Part shown: piece after piece, positions 59,599 to 64,000 of the stretch
Layout: every line of letters begins with the position of its first letter
Position numbering within the stretch: the first letter of the stretch is position 1
Notes under the pieces: model-generated
Told to the model about the DNA's origin: nothing
Seen by the model: the letters and a program-made list of their open reading frames with translations, nothing else
Database searches by the model: none
Position numbers and translations under genes: made by a program
Assembly: GCA_934699095.1 (NCBI GenBank)
Contig: CAKUVI010000002.1
Span: 310,001-374,000, forward strand
DNA: 64,000 nt
Source of the DNA: an uncultured Bacteroidales bacterium
Lineage (GTDB): Bacteria > Bacteroidota > Bacteroidia > Bacteroidales > WCHB1-69
Reading direction: 5' to 3'

Positions 59599-61059
59599 TT
59601 AGTGATAACGCCAATAATCATCCATGTCATTACCCCAATAATCCACAGGATTGGTTTCGTAGATATCCTGTTGGGTCTGTATTTTACGAACCAAGTACAT
59701 CTTCCAGTTAGGGTTGTTGACTTCACCATAGAGTGTTGAATGAAGCAATTCGTAATCCCTACCTGTAAGCACAGGGTCATAGAACACGAACTTCACATTC
59801 GACTGGCCTTCGAGATAATAGTAGTGCCAAATCTCGTACGGGAGGGTGACTGGATCTGATGGCACCTCATTGATTTCATTCGGCTGTCCGTATTGCAGGA
59901 AAATCCTTCCACGGTCAGTGAGGTAGCCCTTAATCTGTCGGCTGCCGAATTTTTCCTGGGCTTGATCAACGCGGCTCTTGTATTTCAGCCAGGCATCTTC
60001 CGGGTTTGCCGGATTGCGCTTCTTCCAGAAGCTGTAGAAAAAGCTCTGCATCTGTTCGGTGGAGATATGTTTGAGGCTGTTCTCATAGAACTCGCGCTCA
60101 ACATGAGTGCTTATCGGATACAGGCACTTGATATTGTCCATCAGAACCTTCCTGTCGGTGTCTTTTTCCACAAATGTGCCCTCGACAGAAGCTATGCTAT
60201 AATCTGCGAGATTGAGTTTCACTGAAGGGTTGCTCTTCTGAAAGAACACTTTCTCGGTAAGCAGCAGACTGTCTTTTGAATCATACAGGTCAAGTTCCGC
60301 AAAATAGTTGCCTGACGGGAGGTTGAACACGTTGAATTCGTTCACAAAGACCACGACATCGTTTGTGGGAGCCTCCAGCGTGAGCACATTGTTGGTGTTG
60401 GCAACCAAATGCGACTCGGCATCTAAGATATAGCAGTCGGCTTTCAGTTTCTGGGTGCCAAGCAGACGTCTTGTATTATAAACCTCAAGACTGAATGGCA
60501 GTGTATATTGGGATTCAGGAACGAAGTTTGAATACAGAGGCGGAAGTTGATATCCATATTTCACGAACAGTCCCGGCTCATTGGCAGCTGTGAGCGATTT
60601 ATGGAGAGATAATTTGGAAGTTGAGATCCTGTCCTGCGGAAAATCGAGGGCGATTCTGTCGATATATGACAATTTGTTAGTGTCACCATGCAGGTCTCTC
60701 ATATAGAAATACAGAAGATACTCGCCATCTGGAAGCGGAACATTCTGAATATCAGCAAAATCCGGTTTATTTATACGTAATGAGTCTTGAAACAGATCAC
60801 TGTTCAAGATATAATGCATGGATTTTACCAATGAATCAGATTGCACCATATCGACCTGTATTTCAACATCGGCGCGATACATGTCGTTCACGGGTGCATA
60901 TTTCACTGAGTTACCCCCAATTATGAATGTGAATTCTATGTAAGGCTGCATAGTGTTGGTGCAAAACGCCTTGTGGCTTATGAAAGCCTTCAAGCCCTGA
61001 GCATTGGAAAAAGTGGCACAGAGCAGGAAAAATGACACTATAGTGAGTATTTTCTTCAT
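59599..61059 (-). CDS. GWxTD-domain secreted protein
   Basis: A 486-residue exported protein, starting at 61059 with the leader MKKILTIVSFFLLCATFSNA. The first two thirds are beta-rich. The C-terminal third carries the GWxTD-type domain, here seen as KGYLTDRGRIFLQYGQPNEINE, then YEIWHYYYLEGQSNVKFVFYD and a later NNPNW. These proteins are common in Bacteroidetes and have no established role. The earlier ATG at 61086 overlaps the glyS terminator and is rejected. It shares a transcript with the sugar transferase (9 bases on). Confidence 0.85.
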   Translation of the reverse strand: MKKILTIVSFFLLCATFSNAQGLKAFISHKAFCTNTMQPYIEFTFIIGGNSVKYAPVNDMYRADVEIQVDMVQSDSLVKSMHYILNSDLFQDSLRINKPDFADIQNVPLPDGEYLLYFYMRDLHGDTNKLSYIDRIALDFPQDRISTSKLSLHKSLTAANEPGLFVKYGYQLPPLYSNFVPESQYTLPFSLEVYNTRRLLGTQKLKADCYILDAESHLVANTNNVLTLEAPTNDVVVFVNEFNVFNLPSGNYFAELDLYDSKDSLLLTEKVFFQKSNPSVKLNLADYSIASVEGTFVEKDTDRKVLMDNIKCLYPISTHVEREFYENSLKHISTEQMQSFFYSFWKKRNPANPEDAWLKYKSRVDQAQEKFGSRQIKGYLTDRGRIFLQYGQPNEINEVPSDPVTLPYEIWHYYYLEGQSNVKFVFYDPVLTGRDYELLHSTLYGEVNNPNWKMYLVRKIQTQQDIYETNPVDYWGNDMDDYWRYH

Positions 61060-61071
61060 TTCTGTATATTT

Positions 61072-61104
61072 AAAAAGGAGACACAACCTGTGGATTGCGT
61101 CTCC
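61072..61104 (-). terminator. Terminator after glyS
   Basis: On the minus strand GGAGACGCAA pairs with TTGTGTCTCC (one mismatch) around a loop of 8 bases, followed by TTTTTA. The GAGACGCAA arm is shared with the palindrome at 4312-4333. Confidence 0.75.
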
Positions 61105-61116
61105 GAATTTATAGCG

Positions 61117-62631
61117 TTAACGTAATTTCTTAAGAAGCTCTGTAGTAAGCTCGGATATCGGGAGCCTGTACTGTTGCATTGTGTCGCGTTCGCGCACTGT
61201 GACAGTCTGGTCGTTCTTGGTCTGGTTGTCAACTGTGATGCAGAACGGGGTGCCCACAGCATCCTGACGGCGGTAGCGGCGGCCTATGGCGTCCTTCTCG
61301 TCGTACTGCACCATGAAATCCTTCTTCAGCATATCGAAGATCTCATGGCCGATTTCAGGGAGGCCGTCTTTCTTCACCAACGGAAGCACCGCAGCCTTGT
61401 ACGGGGCGAGCTTTGCCGGCAGACGAAGGACTGTCCTGGTGGAGCCGTCCTCCAATGTCTCTTCAGTATATGCATGACTGAAAACAGCCAAGAACATGCG
61501 GTCAACGCCTATTGAAGTCTCTATGACATAAGGCACATAGTTTTCGTTCTGTTCCGGATCGAAGTAACGGAGCTTCTTGCCAGAATATTTCTCATGCTGC
61601 GACAAGTCGAAGTCGGTGCGGGAGTGGATGCCCTCAAGTTCCTTGAAGCCGAAGGGGAATTTGAACTCGATGTCGGTGGCGGCATTCGCGTAGTGTGCCA
61701 ACTTCTCGTGGTCGTGGAAACGGTAGTTCTCTGGATCAATGCCGAGGTCGGTATGCCATTGCAGGCGGGTCTGTTTCCAGTAATCAAACCATTTGAGCTC
61801 CTCGCCTGGTTTAACAAAGAACTGCATTTCCATCTGTTCGAACTCGCGCATCCTGAAAATAAACTGGCGGGCCACTATTTCATTGCGGAAAGCCTTGCCG
61901 ATCTGAGCAATGCCGAAAGGCAGCTTCATGCGTCCTGTCTTGTAGATGTTGAGGAAGTTGACAAAGATACCTTGGGCAGTTTCCGGACGAAGATAGATAG
62001 TGTCAGCTCCGTCGGCTACTGAGCCCAGTTTTGTGGCGAACATCAGATTGAACTGGCGGACATCGGTCCAGTTGCGTGTTCCCGATATCGGGCAGGCAAT
62101 GCCAAGTTCTTCTATAAGAGCCTTCAAGCCTGCGAGGTCGTTGTTGTTCATCAGCTCGGCGAAGCGCTTGCGTATGTCCTCTACCTGAATCTGGTACTGC
62201 ATCACTCGGGTGTTGGTCTGGCGGTAAAGCACCTCGTCAAAGTTATTGAAACGCTTCTTGGCTTTCTCTATCTCCTTGTCGATCTTGTCTTCTATCTTCT
62301 GTATGTGGTCCTCAATCAAGACATCGGCGCGGTAACGCTTCTTTGAATCCTTGTTGTCGATGAGAGGGTCGTTGAATGCATCAACGTGACCGGAAGCCTT
62401 CCAGATTGTGGGATGCATGAAGATGGCGCTGTCGAGCCCCACGATATTGTCGTGATACTGAACCATCGACTTCCACCAATATTGTTTGATGTTGTTTTTG
62501 AGTTCAACGCCATTCTGGCCGTAGTCATAAACGGCGCTCAAACCGTCATAAATCTCACTTGACGGGAAAATAAAGCCATATTCTTTGGCGTGTGCTATTA
62601 TCTGTTTGAAAAGATCTTCGTTGTTTGCCAT
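61117..62631 (-). CDS. glyS: Glycyl-tRNA synthetase (single-chain, class II)
   Basis: A 504-residue enzyme that charges tRNA-Gly. It is the dimeric type of archaea, eukaryotes and many bacteria. The class II motif 2 is FRNEIVARQFIFRMREFEQMEMQFF and motif 3 is VIETSIGVDRMFLAVF; the glycine-binding YLRPETAQGIFVNF comes before motif 2. The anticodon-binding domain covers the last 110 residues (LAPYKAAVLPLVKKDG). It begins 14 bases after porT and ends in a terminator. Confidence 0.96.
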   Translation of the reverse strand: MANNEDLFKQIIAHAKEYGFIFPSSEIYDGLSAVYDYGQNGVELKNNIKQYWWKSMVQYHDNIVGLDSAIFMHPTIWKASGHVDAFNDPLIDNKDSKKRYRADVLIEDHIQKIEDKIDKEIEKAKKRFNNFDEVLYRQTNTRVMQYQIQVEDIRKRFAELMNNNDLAGLKALIEELGIACPISGTRNWTDVRQFNLMFATKLGSVADGADTIYLRPETAQGIFVNFLNIYKTGRMKLPFGIAQIGKAFRNEIVARQFIFRMREFEQMEMQFFVKPGEELKWFDYWKQTRLQWHTDLGIDPENYRFHDHEKLAHYANAATDIEFKFPFGFKELEGIHSRTDFDLSQHEKYSGKKLRYFDPEQNENYVPYVIETSIGVDRMFLAVFSHAYTEETLEDGSTRTVLRLPAKLAPYKAAVLPLVKKDGLPEIGHEIFDMLKKDFMVQYDEKDAIGRRYRRQDAVGTPFCITVDNQTKNDQTVTVRERDTMQQYRLPISELTTELLKKLR

Positions 62632-62645
62632 ATTTTTGTATAGTT

Positions 62646-63371
62646 TTATTCAAAGATGAAAGAAATCTGCATCACCTGTGATTTCAGGGATGTGACGCTC
62701 GTTGCGTACATGTTGTTTTCAGGCACGAGCATGTTCATAAATCCGAATGACATTTTGAATTCGGTCGTGAACTTGAAATAGGTGCAATAGAAATCGAGGC
62801 CCACGCCGACCTGTGCCTGGACATCGTGCGGGTTTAGTTTGAGGACGATATCGTTGCCCGTGGGAGCGCGTTTTTTCTTTGCCGAAATCATGTCGAAGCT
62901 GTATTGTGCACCCGCGATGACGTATGCTCGTATATTGTTGAGCATACGCGAAGACTTGTATTTTATAAGCAGAGGCAGATCAAGGTACACTGATTCTGCG
63001 TTTTTAGCCGTAACTATCTCATTGCCTGAAGAATACCTGATAGTATAGTTGACATATCTGTCGCCGAACGACAATCCGGGTATGAAACGCAGGTCGAAAT
63101 ACTTGCCCAACCGCAGATTAGTGACAATACCCAGGCTGAAACCGCTCAGCGACTGGGTGTTGATCATCATCAGCGAATCATAGGCGGAAAGGTCCGGTTC
63201 CGAGGCAATCCTGAAGTTGAACTGGTTGTAGCCCAACATGAATCCGAAATGAAAAGGTTTGTTGTCGTATTTGAGAAGATTGGGCACGCCCCACCCTGGC
63301 CCTTGTGCAGCAGACGTCACGGTGAGGCCGAAGAAAAGCATCAAAAATCCAAATTTCAGTTTAGAAGCCAT
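62646..63371 (-). CDS. porT: Type IX secretion system protein PorT
   Basis: A 241-residue outer-membrane beta-barrel protein with a leader ending VTSAAQ. The segments FHFGFMLGYNQFNFRI, GFSLGIVTNLRLGKYFDLRFIPGLSFGDR, YLDLPLLIKYKS and VQAQVGVGLDFYCTYFKFTTEFKMSFG follow the PorT pattern and length rather than general PorT-like barrels. PorT is needed for the type IX secretion machine of Bacteroidetes. The other por genes are elsewhere. It precedes glyS by 14 bases. Confidence 0.82.
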   Translation of the reverse strand: MASKLKFGFLMLFFGLTVTSAAQGPGWGVPNLLKYDNKPFHFGFMLGYNQFNFRIASEPDLSAYDSLMMINTQSLSGFSLGIVTNLRLGKYFDLRFIPGLSFGDRYVNYTIRYSSGNEIVTAKNAESVYLDLPLLIKYKSSRMLNNIRAYVIAGAQYSFDMISAKKKRAPTGNDIVLKLNPHDVQAQVGVGLDFYCTYFKFTTEFKMSFGFMNMLVPENNMYATSVTSLKSQVMQISFIFE

Positions 63372-63442
63372 ATTAATTCCAAATCGTACTTACTACAAAC
63401 GAGATTTTCGGCTGATTAGTGTAATGGTTTACGTTTATGAAA

Positions 63443-64000
63443 CTATTTTCCCATTTTTACCGATTCCCCGTTTTTCAAATACTCGGATTTAAGCTGTGAG
63501 GCGCTGATAGGCACTACTCCTACATATTCGCATACCAGTCCGCCTGCCAAGTTGGAAGCCAAGCAGGTCTCCTCCACAGAATGGTTTTTGAGGAGAAACA
63601 GTGTTGAAACTGATATCACGGTGTCGCCGGCTCCCGACACATCGCTGACTCTGCGGTGGAATGCAGGCTGATGCGAGAACTTGTCGTTGAGGCGGTCGTA
63701 GAATGCGATGCCGCGCGCCGACATGGTTATCATGACCTTGTCGATATTCTGGCTGTTGGCGAACTCCTTGGCCAAAGAGTGGATTTCATCGAGGGTGAGT
63801 TCGGTGTTCTCCTCAAGGTGCAAGCCTCTTGACAACTCTCTGAGGTTAGGTTTGAACAGGTTGACACCCACATAGTTGTGGAAGTTCTTTTCCTTAGGGT
63901 CAACAGCGATGAAGATATCTTTAGACTTGGCAAAGGATATTATTTCAGATATCAAATCATGAGAGAAAATGCCCTTGTCATAGTCTTCGAAAATGATGGC
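63443..64000 (-). CDS. rfaE: D-glycero-D-manno-heptose-7-phosphate kinase (5' partial)
   Basis: The frame runs off the right edge, leaving 185 residues of the C-terminal part of a PfkB-type sugar kinase. Visible motifs are AIIFEDYDKGIFS (the DYxKG block typical of RfaE/HldE), VDPKEKNFHNYVGVNLFKPNLRE, and the catalytic DVSGAGDTVIS with the base Asp. These fit the first domain of the ADP-heptose pathway enzyme, which supports lipopolysaccharide core synthesis. The protein ends without a nucleotidyltransferase domain, so this is the separate kinase form. An internal TTG at 63955 is not a real start. Confidence 0.85.
   Translation of the reverse strand, partial: AIIFEDYDKGIFSHDLISEIISFAKSKDIFIAVDPKEKNFHNYVGVNLFKPNLRELSRGLHLEENTELTLDEIHSLAKEFANSQNIDKVMITMSARGIAFYDRLNDKFSHQPAFHRRVSDVSGAGDTVISVSTLFLLKNHSVEETCLASNLAGGLVCEYVGVVPISASQLKSEYLKNGESVKMGK

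Noticed and set aside
1..64000. CRISPR array, prophage or integrative element
   Set aside because: No regularly spaced direct repeats, phage structural genes, integrase or conjugation genes were seen. The only mobile gene is the degenerate IS4-type transposase.

Overview
The window is a chromosomal stretch of a member of the Bacteroidota, most likely order Bacteroidales. The evidence is consistent: nearly every transcription unit is preceded by the phylum's TAnnTTTG -7 element; start sites usually lack a Shine-Dalgarno sequence; and the gene content includes PorT of the type IX secretion system, a GWxTD-domain protein, FISUMP, DUF4301, DUF6913 and Omp28 families, BatD, CstA, a large secreted GH2 beta-galactosidase, a single-chain glycyl-tRNA synthetase and methylmalonyl-CoA mutase. 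No species can be named from the sequence.

Layout. 0-4.3 kb: end of an unidentified gene, DNA methyltransferase repair protein, an SDR, and a glycine-rich FISUMP surface protein. 4.3-15.6 kb: an internally duplicated outer-membrane barrel, an M3 peptidase lipoprotein, nadB, then an apparent operon DUF6913-dapA-acyl-ACP thioesterase-membrane glycosyltransferase/TPR-patatin. 15.6-21 kb: a secreted protein pair of unknown function, DUF58, radC, tRNA-Lys, cobalamin adenosyltransferase, DUF2795. 21-35 kb, mostly minus strand: lacZ-type beta-galactosidase, aroC, an esterase-LysM fusion and fusA, then recD-like helicase, phenylacetate-CoA ligase, esterase and mutB. 35-40.3 kb: small membrane protein, secreted propeller-like protein, 2-hydroxyacid dehydrogenase, Omp28 and BatD. 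40.3-47 kb: a decayed AT-rich accessory island with short orphan RHS tips, variable C-terminal domains, secreted partner proteins and a degenerate IS4-type element. 47-50 kb: a four-gene cluster (DRTGG, histidine-kinase-type ATPase, [FeFe]-hydrogenase-like iron-sulfur protein, 10TM exporter) that looks like a redox-sensing unit. 50-64 kb: cstA, an SDR, DUF4301 and a flippase on the plus strand; prfB (with programmed frameshift), MMPL exporter, sugar transferase, GWxTD protein, glyS, porT and partial heptose kinase on the minus strand.

Functional links. The cobalamin adenosyltransferase supplies the cofactor for methylmalonyl-CoA mutase, although the usual small mutase subunit is not in the window. 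The flippase, sugar transferase, MMPL exporter, GWxTD protein, PorT and heptose kinase all concern the cell envelope.

Most notable: (1) the orphan RHS-tip island, with one intact cassette carrying an HExxH zinc-peptidase motif next to a secreted candidate immunity protein; (2) two different palindromic repeat elements absorbed in frame into the beta-galactosidase coding sequence; (3) three neighbouring island genes each broken by exactly one in-frame stop codon; (4) the sensory hydrogenase-like cluster. No CRISPR array, prophage or rRNA operon was seen.
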